DNA from: an uncultured Desulfobacterium sp.
GTDB taxonomy: Bacteria > Desulfobacterota > Desulfobacteria > Desulfobacterales > Desulfobacteraceae
Reading direction: 5' to 3'
Length of the DNA stretch: 12,926 bases
NCBI GenBank assembly: GCA_937124525.1
Contig: CAKZLA010000287.1
Location: forward strand, 1 to 12,926
This document shows positions 6,585-12,926 of this stretch, one piece after another; position 1 is the first letter of the stretch; every line of letters starts with the position of its first letter. Below the pieces are notes generated by a model. The model saw nothing but the letters and a program-made list of their open reading frames with translations, made no database searches and had not been told where the DNA came from. The position numbers and the translations under genes are program-made.

Positions 6585-7930
6585 ACACATACACCCCTTC
6601 CAAATGTTTTGTAGTGTGCCTTATGGCATGCTTGTTTGTCTCGTCTGTTCTTACCCGTGCATATTATATCAAATCAACGGTCATTATCAGTCCCATCAGA
6701 GCAGATGCAAGGCAATACATAGTATATGGTTACAACCTTGCCCACCATGGAACCTTCTCTAAAACCTATCCGTCGGACAACCCATCACCGGACTCTTTCA
6801 GGTCCCCCGGCTATCCCTTACTTGTGGGTTTATCCTTTCTCTTTGGGGGTGATAAAGGATACTATGATCTGTTACTCAACTTTCAAGCCCTACTGGGTGG
6901 ATTCGTTCCAGTGACAGTCTACATGGCAGGGATATTATTTCTTCCATTTATGTGGTCCATGGCAGCAGCCGTTCTGGTGGCATTCAATCCCCATTTGATA
7001 TCCATGACAAGTTATTGTTTAACAGAAACTCTATTTAGTTTTACGCTTTCCCTCTCAATTCTTTTTTTCCTTTATGCAATGGAATATAATAAAAAAAGTT
7101 TATTCATTATTTCATCATTTTTTTGGGGATACTCTTACCTATCAAATGAAACGGTCCTTTTTTTACCTTATATTCTGGTGGGATTTTTTTTATTTTTCAA
7201 TAAAGGCAATGATTTAAAAAAAATAAACGCAAATTTCATTATCTTCATAATTATTTTTACTCTATTCCCCGGCATGTGGATGACACGAAATGCAATCAGC
7301 CTTTCTACCGATGCACCCAAGGGAAACAGCCGTGCAATAGCAACCATGAGTCACGGTTCATACCCTGGGTTTATTTATAAAACAGATAAATATAAATATT
7401 TTCCTTACAGAGAAGATCCTGAACAACCCGTATTCGGGAGTTCATTAAAGGTTTTTACAAATATATTATGGCAGCGTATAAAAAAAAGACCCTTGGAATA
7501 TTTAACATGGTATTGCTTTCAAAAGCCATATTACCTATGGAGTTGGAATGTACTTCAAGGGCTGGGAGATATTTATGTCTATCCGGTGAGCCAGTCGCTT
7601 TATTCCATCTCAAAGCTTGCAGAAAGCTCTAAGATGGTTTTTTATTTATTACACCCCTTCTTCTTGTTTTTTGCGTTCTCAGGGAGCTTATTAACACTGA
7701 TGATTTTTTTTCATAAGAACAATAATGAGTTCTTAATTATAAATAAGTTTGCAGTCGTTTTTTTTATAATATTCATTTATTATACATTGCTATATACGAT
7801 TTTTGCCCCGTGGCCCAGATATTCCATTCCTCTACGCCCGATTTTTTATCTTTGCGGATTATGGGCTTTACATCAGATAAGAAACTGGAAAAACCTATTA
7901 ATTATGAATAATTATCGGGATATACCATGA
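6581..7930 (+). CDS. GT-C fold (GT39/ArnT-like) membrane glycosyltransferase
   Basis: A polytopic inner-membrane protein of 449 residues from the chosen start. After the first helix (residues about 8-27) comes the first periplasmic loop with R-A-D42-A-R-Q-Y, the acidic motif expected for catalysis in GT-C enzymes, and later F-R-S-P-G-Y-P, typical of GT39-like transferases that use polyprenyl-phosphate sugars. About ten further hydrophobic helices follow, with a periplasmic loop (about 238-325) and a final PWPRYSIPLRP segment. The ATG at 6581 is preferred because it forms an ATGA overlap with the preceding gene, as at two other operon junctions; an in-frame ATG at 6560 would add seven residues and overlap by 25 bases. 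The second half is noticeably more AT-rich than the first. Likely role: transfer of a lipid-linked sugar to an acceptor on the periplasmic side. Acceptor unknown. Confidence 0.78.
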   Translation: MNTYTPSKCFVVCLMACLFVSSVLTRAYYIKSTVIISPIRADARQYIVYGYNLAHHGTFSKTYPSDNPSPDSFRSPGYPLLVGLSFLFGGDKGYYDLLLNFQALLGGFVPVTVYMAGILFLPFMWSMAAAVLVAFNPHLISMTSYCLTETLFSFTLSLSILFFLYAMEYNKKSLFIISSFFWGYSYLSNETVLFLPYILVGFFLFFNKGNDLKKINANFIIFIIIFTLFPGMWMTRNAISLSTDAPKGNSRAIATMSHGSYPGFIYKTDKYKYFPYREDPEQPVFGSSLKVFTNILWQRIKKRPLEYLTWYCFQKPYYLWSWNVLQGLGDIYVYPVSQSLYSISKLAESSKMVFYLLHPFFLFFAFSGSLLTLMIFFHKNNNEFLIINKFAVVFFIIFIYYTLLYTIFAPWPRYSIPLRPIFYLCGLWALHQIRNWKNLLIMNNYRDIP

Positions 7931-8844
7931 GAAAAAAACTGGTATCCATTATCATTCCCGCTTTTAATGAAGTTGCATCCATTGGAGATGTTGTTAAAAG
8001 CATCAAAACAAAACATCCTGATTTTGAAATCATTGTTGTCAATGATGCCTCAACAGATAACACAGCTGAAGTTGCTGAAAAAGCCGGAGCAAAAGTAATT
8101 ACCCATCCATATAATATTGGCAATGGCGCATCCATAAAGACGGGTATGAGGGTGGCATCCGGTGATATTTTTGTGACCATGGATGGTGACGGGCAGCATA
8201 GACCTGAAGATATTGGAAAACTCCTGGCAGAAATGCAAACCTATGACATGGCTGTAGGTCAACGTACTTTTTCAGGCCAGGCATCCTTTGGCAGATACAT
8301 GGGTAATATTTTTTATAATAAGTTTGCCTCCTATGTCACCAAATTCAGGGTGAAAGATCTGACATCTGGGTTCAGAGCAGTAAATGCAGGCATGGCAAAA
8401 AGGTTTTTATATCTTTTTCCAAATACCTATTCCTATCCTACCACCCTTACCTTGTCCGTTTTGAGGAGTGGCAGAAGCGTTAAGTACGTTCCGATATCCA
8501 GTAAAAAACGCCAAAAGGGAAACAGCGGCATCAATTTTTTTAAAGATGGGGTGCGTTTTTTTATGATCATTATCAAGATTTGTACTCTGTTTTCACCATT
8601 AAGAATTTTCCTACCAGTGAGCAGTTCGTTTTTTCTACTGGGCTTATTCCATTATATACATACCTATCTCCAATCCGGCAGATTTACCAATATGAGTGCC
8701 CTACTTTTAGTAACCAGTGTCGTAGTCTTCATGATGGGCCTTGTATCCGAACAGATATGCCAGATGCGGTTTGAAAGAACTGGAGATTTCAGACTCCAGG
8801 ATATAACTCAAAGAGAAACGAACAACATTGACAGTAAATTTTAA
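7927..8844 (+). CDS. Family 2 glycosyltransferase with two C-terminal membrane helices (DPM1-like)
   Basis: A 305-residue protein. Residues 1-210 form a GT2 catalytic domain: SIIIPAFNE at 7-15, VVNDASTDNT at 37-46, NIGNGASIKTG at 63-73, metal-binding D86-G-D88 in TMDGDGQHRPED, GQR at 111-113 and LTSGFRAVN at 145-153, the last being typical of dolichyl/polyprenyl-phosphate mannose or glucose synthases. A membrane helix at about 225-246 and another at about 256-276 anchor it in the inner membrane. It is distinct from the GT2-GtrA fusion upstream and lacks the GtrA block, so the operon has two putative lipid-carrier-loading enzymes. ATGA overlap with the GT-C gene (7927-7930) suggests translational coupling. 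The donor sugar cannot be inferred. The frame ends at TAA 8842-8844, leaving a 76-base gap before the next gene. Confidence 0.87.
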   Translation: MRKKLVSIIIPAFNEVASIGDVVKSIKTKHPDFEIIVVNDASTDNTAEVAEKAGAKVITHPYNIGNGASIKTGMRVASGDIFVTMDGDGQHRPEDIGKLLAEMQTYDMAVGQRTFSGQASFGRYMGNIFYNKFASYVTKFRVKDLTSGFRAVNAGMAKRFLYLFPNTYSYPTTLTLSVLRSGRSVKYVPISSKKRQKGNSGINFFKDGVRFFMIIIKICTLFSPLRIFLPVSSSFFLLGLFHYIHTYLQSGRFTNMSALLLVTSVVVFMMGLVSEQICQMRFERTGDFRLQDITQRETNNIDSKF

Positions 8845-8905
8845 ATCAGGCTCCATCATTTTTCAATTATTGCCACTAACTGCCCCAATGAACACAAAGA
8901 TATTC

Positions 8906-8912
8906 AAGGGTG
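8906..8912 (+). promoter_or_regulatory. Ribosome-binding site selecting the ATG at 8921
   Basis: AAGGGTG lies 8 bases before ATG 8921. Earlier in-frame candidates (TTG 8828, ATG 8888) have no such site and would begin the protein with a sequence unlike a GT4 N-terminus, whereas MNRVVIFGNI from 8921 is the expected first beta strand. Confidence 0.6.
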
Positions 8913-8920
8913 TCTCTATT

Positions 8921-10063
8921 ATGAATCGCGTTGTAATTTTTGGTAATATTGTAATGACAGAAGATGCGACTCGCAACTCTATCCTATGCAGCTCATTTCA
9001 TAAATCTGCAGACGAATATTTGAAAAATACGATCAATTTTGGATTTGCAAAACCGGAGGCATCTCCATTAACGAAAGTTCTCTATGCTTGTTTGTTTTCT
9101 TGGCTAAGATGGATTGTACTTTTCATAAAATATTTATTTATGCCTGAGCACAACATCCTATTTGTACCATATCCATCCCATATGGATGGATGGCTCGCAT
9201 GCATCTTGGGAAAAATATATCATAAAATTGTTATTATAGATGCTTTCATAGGACTATATGACACACTTGTTTCGGACCGAGGTCTAATTAAGAAAAAAAG
9301 TGTTTTGGCAAAATTGATCTGGCAGTATGAAAAATGCCTCTTGTCTTGGGCGGACATTATTCTTGTGGACACTGATTTGAACGGACTCATGTTAAAAAAA
9401 GCCTATGGACTACCGCGAACTCAAGTAAAAGCCATACCGGTCGGAATTGATGAAAACCTTTGGAAACCTTATAGAAATGAGAAAAAACTTCCTTTTACTG
9501 TCATTTTTTGGTGTACATTTATTCCCCTACATGGCGCAGAGGTGGTGGCCCACTCAGCCAAGCTACTTATGAGAACAGACCCTGACATAAAATTTATCAT
9601 CATCGGGACAGGACAAGAAGCCGAAAATTTCTACAGCAGGGTCAAGGAGCTACAGTTGAACAATTTGGTATGGATAAGGCGTTTTATTTCAATGAAAAAA
9701 ATCTATAATTTAATGAAAAAGTCCCATTGTTGCCTTGGCGTGTTTGGGAATAGAAACAAAACGCAAAGGGTGATCCCTTACAAGGTATATCAGGCTCTTG
9801 CTTCTTCTCAGCCTGTAATAACAGCGAATACTGAGGCTGCCCATCAACTATTAACCCATGGTAAGAATGCTTTCCTGGTCAATCCAAATGACCCTGAGTC
9901 ATTGGCTGAGGCTATATTGGCCCTCAAGGATGATGAAAAATTTGCGATTCACCTTGGCATAAATGGACGCAGACTGTATGAAAAAAAATTATCAAATAAT
10001 GCCATTGATAAAAAAATTTCAGAAATACTTAAAATGCCGGTTGACAAAAACAAATGCCGATAA
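8921..10063 (+). CDS. Family 4 glycosyltransferase
   Basis: A 380-residue GT-B fold protein. The N-terminal Rossmann half starts with RVVIFGNI, contains a hydrophobic stretch (about 54-75) that may attach it to the membrane, and shows the pattern VDTDLNGLML (149-158) and AIPVGIDENLWKP (171-183), the linker typical of GT4 enzymes. The C-terminal half has a KFIIIGTG motif (224-231) and the donor-binding block VIPYKVYQALASSQPVI (284-300) followed by E305 and H314-G-K-N. In the usual E-x7-E motif the first Glu is replaced by Gln (Q291), while an acidic residue remains nearby; similar KVYQAL forms occur in active relatives, so loss of function is not implied. It starts 76 bases after the second GT2 and overlaps the next gene by 10 bases. 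Probably a cytoplasmic or peripheral enzyme building an envelope glycan from a nucleotide sugar. Confidence 0.82.
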   Translation: MNRVVIFGNIVMTEDATRNSILCSSFHKSADEYLKNTINFGFAKPEASPLTKVLYACLFSWLRWIVLFIKYLFMPEHNILFVPYPSHMDGWLACILGKIYHKIVIIDAFIGLYDTLVSDRGLIKKKSVLAKLIWQYEKCLLSWADIILVDTDLNGLMLKKAYGLPRTQVKAIPVGIDENLWKPYRNEKKLPFTVIFWCTFIPLHGAEVVAHSAKLLMRTDPDIKFIIIGTGQEAENFYSRVKELQLNNLVWIRRFISMKKIYNLMKKSHCCLGVFGNRNKTQRVIPYKVYQALASSQPVITANTEAAHQLLTHGKNAFLVNPNDPESLAEAILALKDDEKFAIHLGINGRRLYEKKLSNNAIDKKISEILKMPVDKNKCR

Positions 10064-10989
10064 AAAGAAAAGGATTAATCATTGTCCGTTACATGCTTTT
10101 TAGCATTGTTCTTTATATTGTTGGAAAAACATTGTTAAAGCAAATGGCTCAATTCAACCTGTCTGACTTTTCCATTGGTACTCCCTATATTGTAGCCTCA
10201 GCTTCATGTGAAATATTTGCAAGACTTTTTATTAGTGCGGGATATTGGCTTATCTTGAAATTTTTAGATACGCCACTACCTGCCAAAACAGTCATAGGTG
10301 TGAGCTGGTTATCATTTTTGGGTAAATACTTGCCTGGTAAAATAGCTGTTGTGGCCAATGCTGTCTATTTTTTAAAAAAATATCAGATTCCAACTTCTGT
10401 GGCGGGGGTTGTCCCTTTACTTTGCACGTTTATGACTATTTTTGTAGCATTGCTTTTATCTCTGCCACTATTATACTCAAACAATGATATTCAAAATATT
10501 TCCAATATGCTGTGTATTATATTGCCATTTATCTGTGTGGGGACTCTTTTTTCCATTAACCCCAGCTCTTTTTTCTGTATAACAAATATCTTACTAAAAA
10601 GACTTGGTATGTATCCGATCCAGTTAATTTTTTCAGTCCGACAAATGACTGCATTGATAAGTGTGATTGGATTGCAATGTGTTTTTGCTGGGCTTTCCAC
10701 ATGGTTCATATGCAAATCTGTCTGCTTTATGAAATTAACCTTTTTGCCCCAAATTATTTCAACCACTGCTTTTTCTGGGGTAATGGGGCTACTCGCTTTT
10801 TTCAGCCCGGCCGGAATCGGGGTAAGGGATGGATTTTATTTTCTCATTTTGGGAAGCGTTACAGGTTCAGAAAATGCAGCTATGATAACTATTATATTAC
10901 GTATTGTTCAGACTGTAGTGGATCTTTGCACGGCAGGCGCAGGTGCTATTTTGCTTTATTTACATAAAATTTCAAGGCTAAGTTCATGA
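10054..10989 (+). CDS. UPF0104 / lysylphosphatidylglycerol-synthase-like membrane protein
   Basis: A 311-residue integral inner-membrane protein with about eight hydrophobic helices (for example residues 11-25, 45-68, 115-140, 148-165, 203-222 and 236-256). It has the two signatures of the LPG_synthase_TM family (PF03706): F-L-G-K-Y-L-P-G-K near residues 89-97, followed by a stretch of the NAVYFLKKYQI type, and F-F-S-P-A-G-I-G-V-R-D-G near 249-260. It contains only the membrane half; the cytoplasmic aminoacyl-transfer domain of MprF is absent. Stand-alone members sit in many glycan and glycolipid loci and are suspected flippases or lipid-carrier handling proteins (AglD-like), but this is not settled. 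Translation starts 10 bases inside the end of the GT4 gene, and its TGA overlaps the methyltransferase ATG (10986-10989), so it is tightly coupled on both sides. Confidence 0.8.
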   Translation: MPIKRKGLIIVRYMLFSIVLYIVGKTLLKQMAQFNLSDFSIGTPYIVASASCEIFARLFISAGYWLILKFLDTPLPAKTVIGVSWLSFLGKYLPGKIAVVANAVYFLKKYQIPTSVAGVVPLLCTFMTIFVALLLSLPLLYSNNDIQNISNMLCIILPFICVGTLFSINPSSFFCITNILLKRLGMYPIQLIFSVRQMTALISVIGLQCVFAGLSTWFICKSVCFMKLTFLPQIISTTAFSGVMGLLAFFSPAGIGVRDGFYFLILGSVTGSENAAMITIILRIVQTVVDLCTAGAGAILLYLHKISRLSS

Positions 10990-11750
10990 GCAACAAATGG
11001 TTACCACTACCCAGATATGTTTTGCGCAAAAAGCTTGTTCTGCATGTTCTCAAAAAGCTGGGGAGAGAAAATCAATCATGCCTTGAGGTCGGATATGGTC
11101 CTGGCGACATGTTAATAGAGTTATCCAAGGCAGGATTTTCCACACATGGATACGATTTTTCCATCAACGCATATAATGAGGCCAAAAAAAGAATAAATAA
11201 ATGTGCCTTACAAGTCAAAAGGAATATTCATTTATTTTTCAATGAAAAAGAGATTGGCAAGGCACAGTATGATGTGGTATTGGCACTTGAGGTGCTGGAG
11301 CACGTGAAAGATGATGTTTCAATGCTAAAAGTATTTAACCGATATCTGAAAAAAAATGGTCTATTGATTTTTTCGGTGCCTGCTCATAAGTCAAAATGGG
11401 GAGAAAATGATGTTTGGGCCGGTCATTACCGAAGATATGAGAAAAAAGATTTTTTTCATAAACTGCCTGATGCTGAATTTAAAATACTTCATATCTGGTC
11501 CTATGGGTACCCTTTAACAATTCTTTTGGATCTTCTAATTCATAAAAGCCATAAAAAAAACACCATTATCCATTCTGGTTTCTCAAAAGAAGATTTAAGT
11601 AAGCTAAGTGGAATAAAACGAAAAAATAGCTTTACAAATCAAATATTTGCATTGAAAATCTGGACATTCCCTTTCATCTATATTCAACGACTATTTCTGG
11701 ACTTTAATATGAGTAGCGCATTTATAGTGATTGCCAGAAAGCTTAAATAA
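10986..11750 (+). CDS. Class I SAM-dependent methyltransferase
   Basis: A 254-residue cytoplasmic protein with the Rossmann-like methyltransferase core: motif I as E34-V-G-Y-G-P-G-D41, an acidic residue after strand 2 at D57 in GYDFS, and post-motif Y-D-V-V-L-A-L-E-V-L-E-H-V (95-107). The WAGHYRRYEKKD segment is typical of methyltransferases found beside polyprenyl-phosphate sugar synthases in polysaccharide loci. About 75 C-terminal residues follow with aromatic, partly hydrophobic stretches that could bind a lipid or a membrane partner. It is the last gene of the operon, coupled by ATGA to the UPF0104 gene, and its TAA lies 14 bases from the end of a convergent minus-strand gene. It probably methylates a sugar or lipid-linked intermediate; the substrate is not determinable. 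Confidence 0.82.
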   Translation: MSNKWLPLPRYVLRKKLVLHVLKKLGRENQSCLEVGYGPGDMLIELSKAGFSTHGYDFSINAYNEAKKRINKCALQVKRNIHLFFNEKEIGKAQYDVVLALEVLEHVKDDVSMLKVFNRYLKKNGLLIFSVPAHKSKWGENDVWAGHYRRYEKKDFFHKLPDAEFKILHIWSYGYPLTILLDLLIHKSHKKNTIIHSGFSKEDLSKLSGIKRKNSFTNQIFALKIWTFPFIYIQRLFLDFNMSSAFIVIARKLK

Positions 11751-11764
11751 AATCACAAAGATTA

Positions 11765-12376
11765 TCAAGAACGTCCCTTGCCTTTTAAGGAATAGATTGA
11801 AAAACCCTTTTTATCAAACTTCATTTCAGTCCAATTCCTGATAAAATTCAAAAATAGATTCCTTTTATTTTCATCCTTTATATCTGAAAATATGCGTTCT
11901 TTAAAAGATGAATTATTTATCATCAAATGTGTAATCCCTATTTTGAGAAACTCATCCCTAAGTTCCCAAGGGGAAGAAACAGTATTAATCAATCCATACA
12001 ACAATTTTATATTTCGGCCTTCATCCGGAAAATATTCACGCTGACAATAATACCCACGTTTGCCAATGTAAAAAAATAAAATTTTAGCATTTGGAGAAAG
12101 ATGCTCATTAATATATTGAAATGCAGGATATTCATAGAGATACGAACTTACATACTCATCTTTTGAAACTTTGCCGCTAAGATACGAAAAAGGCTTAATA
12201 TATTCAAACTCTTCTAAAATATAACCGCCATGGGACCAGACAAAAAAGATCAAAAGCAGTGCCCAGAATCCAAAAACAATTTCCCTTTTCATTGTTTTAA
12301 AACGACTATTCCACAATAAAAAAATTATACTTTTAATATTTATGCAGAAAAAGCAATGGACTTTTTTAGAGATCAA
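11765..12376 (-). CDS. C-terminal fragment of a GT39-like membrane protein (5' truncated)
   Basis: The frame codes for 203 residues from a TTG at 12376; the more natural ATG is at 12292, giving about 175 residues. From the latter, one hydrophobic helix (about residues 5-22, VFGFWALLLIFFVW) is followed by a soluble domain with the pattern Y-P-A-F-Q-Y-I-N-E-H-L-S-P-N-A-K-I-L, then G-K-R-G-Y-Y-C-Q-R-E-Y and K-I-G-I-T-H-L-M-I-N. That order is what follows the last helix in GT39-like proteins of 500 or more residues, where the soluble part is periplasmic. The remaining helices are absent: in-frame TAA and AT-rich non-coding DNA lie upstream, so this is most likely a truncated gene. A small membrane-anchored periplasmic protein is the alternative. 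It points toward the operon end with 14 bases between stops, and no clear ribosome-binding site was found. Confidence 0.6.
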   Translation of the reverse strand: MISKKVHCFFCINIKSIIFLLWNSRFKTMKREIVFGFWALLLIFFVWSHGGYILEEFEYIKPFSYLSGKVSKDEYVSSYLYEYPAFQYINEHLSPNAKILFFYIGKRGYYCQREYFPDEGRNIKLLYGLINTVSSPWELRDEFLKIGITHLMINNSSFKERIFSDIKDENKRNLFLNFIRNWTEMKFDKKGFSIYSLKGKGRS

Positions 12377-12605
12377 TTTTACACACCTATTTTAACTTTT
12401 ATTCTTAAAAATAAATTTATAGTTTGAATATTTCAACTGTAAATTCATAAATGCATCAAATTAAGTATAAGTGAAATGATAGATTTATAATATTCAAAGT
12501 CAAAAAATGGAATTACCTGCCAAAAAAACACTTCCCAGTGTAGTTGAAAAGAATTATTTAGGCATAACAAAGCAAACTATAGCAACAAACAAGAAATAAT
12601 ACATT

Positions 12606-12647
12606 ATTCTCAAATTCAAAATCTGTATTATTGCTTTATTTGAGAAT
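12606..12647. repeat. 10-bp perfect inverted repeat
   Basis: ATTCTCAAAT (12606-12615) pairs with ATTTGAGAAT (12638-12647) across a 22-base loop. Read on the plus strand it is followed by GAGAGTTTTTT; read on the minus strand it lies 48 bases beyond the SusD-like stop codon. It may be part of a 3' terminator structure or mark an element end. Confidence 0.45.
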
Positions 12648-12673
12648 GAGAGTTTTTTGTTCAAAACAACTCT
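12648..12673 (-). terminator. Hairpin downstream of the SusD-like gene, possible terminator
   Basis: AGAGTT with TTTTG (12649-12659) pairs with CAAAA and AACTCT (12662-12673) around a 2-3 base loop, with a small bulge. It lies 21 bases past the TAG of the minus-strand SusD-like gene. A proper T tract after the minus-strand stem is lacking, so termination is only a suggestion. Confidence 0.3.
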
Positions 12674-12694
12674 TATTCCTAATTCCTAATTAAA

Positions 12695-12926
12695 CTAATT
12701 GTCCCACCAGACCGGAGAATTTACACTATTCCCATTTGTCGCATCAGCTGCAACCGTAAAATTAGTATTATTCAACGCGTCTTCCGTAGTCGGATAAGGC
12801 ATACGAACAGGAATCAAATCATTATTTAAACTCGCTGAAATTGTTTTCAATTGTGGAAAACCTGTTCTACGATAATCAATCCAACCTTCATAACCATTCA
12901 CGATATTCGCTAACCATTTTTGAGTA
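12695..12926 (-). CDS. SusD/RagB-type outer-membrane lipoprotein, C-terminus (partial)
   Basis: The frame enters from the right edge and ends at TAG 12695-12697, giving the last 76 or so residues. The segment TQKWLANIVNGYEGWIDYRRTG, then F-P, I-P-V-R-M-P-Y-P-T-T-E, and a terminal S-P-V-W-W-D-N are the classic end of SusD-like glycan-binding lipoproteins: Q-K-W, E-x-W-x-D/E-x-R-R-T-G, P-x-R-x-P-Y-P, W-W-D. It most resembles the SusD-like_2 subgroup. SusD partners a SusC TonB-dependent porin to capture glycans or peptides at the cell surface; the susC gene would normally lie further to the right, upstream on the minus strand. The family is essentially restricted to Bacteroidota, which conflicts with the rest of the window. 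The N-terminus, with its lipoprotein signal, lies outside the window. Confidence 0.85.
   Translation of the reverse strand, partial: TQKWLANIVNGYEGWIDYRRTGFPQLKTISASLNNDLIPVRMPYPTTEDALNNTNFTVAADATNGNSVNSPVWWDN

Larger units (their letters stand above)
12377..12694. other. AT-rich gene-free boundary region
   Basis: Very AT-rich DNA without a credible gene on either strand. It separates the truncated GT39-like fragment from the SusD-like gene, and the two hairpins at 12606-12647 and 12648-12673 are its only clear structure, plus a short direct repeat ATTCCTA (about 12675-12690). Either the point of insertion/rearrangement or an assembly join would lie here. Confidence 0.5.

Noticed and set aside
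11751..11795. CCTT-AAGG short inverted repeat between convergent genes as a terminator
   Set aside because: Stem of four pairs without GC strength, and it lies in the coding end of the minus-strand fragment.
1..12926. CRISPR array, tRNA or rRNA genes
   Set aside because: No regularly spaced direct repeats, no cloverleaf-like segments with GGTTCGA-type arms and no rRNA signature segments were seen.

Overview
The window looks like an accessory region of a Gram-negative anaerobe of the Desulfobacterota (Desulfobacter-like). This rests on the style of the envelope-glycan genes, their moderate to low GC and the mobile-element debris; there is no rRNA or marker gene to prove it. The last 232 bases are the exception. 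They encode the C-terminus of a SusD/RagB-type lipoprotein, a family typical of Bacteroidota, so the right edge is either a recent acquisition or an assembly or binning join.

Layout: (1) 1-1058 holds a small phage-like coiled-coil/membrane protein, a 35-codon relic of a group II intron reverse transcriptase/maturase, an AT-rich stretch bounded by 20-bp imperfect inverted repeats (MITE-like), and an intrinsic terminator. (2) 1059-1946 is an intact amidohydrolase of the TIM-barrel 'amidohydrolase_2' type. (3) 1947-2690 is debris: a frameshifted and stop-interrupted DDE transposase relic on the minus strand and an unidentified 3' coding remnant on the plus strand. (4) 2791-4274 is a DUF2079-type polytopic membrane protein split into two frames at a run of ten T. 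(5) 4528-11750 is a tight plus-strand operon of seven genes: UDP-glucuronate decarboxylase, GT2-GtrA fusion, GT-C transferase, second membrane-anchored GT2, GT4, a UPF0104/LPG-synthase-like membrane protein and a SAM methyltransferase. Four junctions are ATGA overlaps and a fifth overlaps by 10 bases, so transcription and translation are probably coupled. (6) 11765-12376, convergent on the minus strand, is the C-terminal soluble part of a GT39-like protein whose membrane region is missing. (7) 12377-12694 is AT-rich non-coding DNA with two adjacent hairpins, followed by the partial SusD-like gene.

Proposed joint role (inference): the operon has the parts for lipid-carrier-mediated envelope glycosylation. 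The decarboxylase makes UDP-xylose. A GT2 loads a sugar onto polyprenyl phosphate on the cytoplasmic side. The GtrA domain or the UPF0104 protein helps move lipid-linked sugar across the membrane. The GT-C enzyme transfers it to a glycan, lipid or protein on the periplasmic face. The GT4 and methyltransferase build or modify the acceptor. The logic resembles ArnA-ArnC-ArnE/F-ArnT, but with a UXS-type decarboxylase and no aminotransferase or formyltransferase in view, which points to a plain pentose instead of aminoarabinose. No tRNA, rRNA, CRISPR array or complete insertion sequence was seen.
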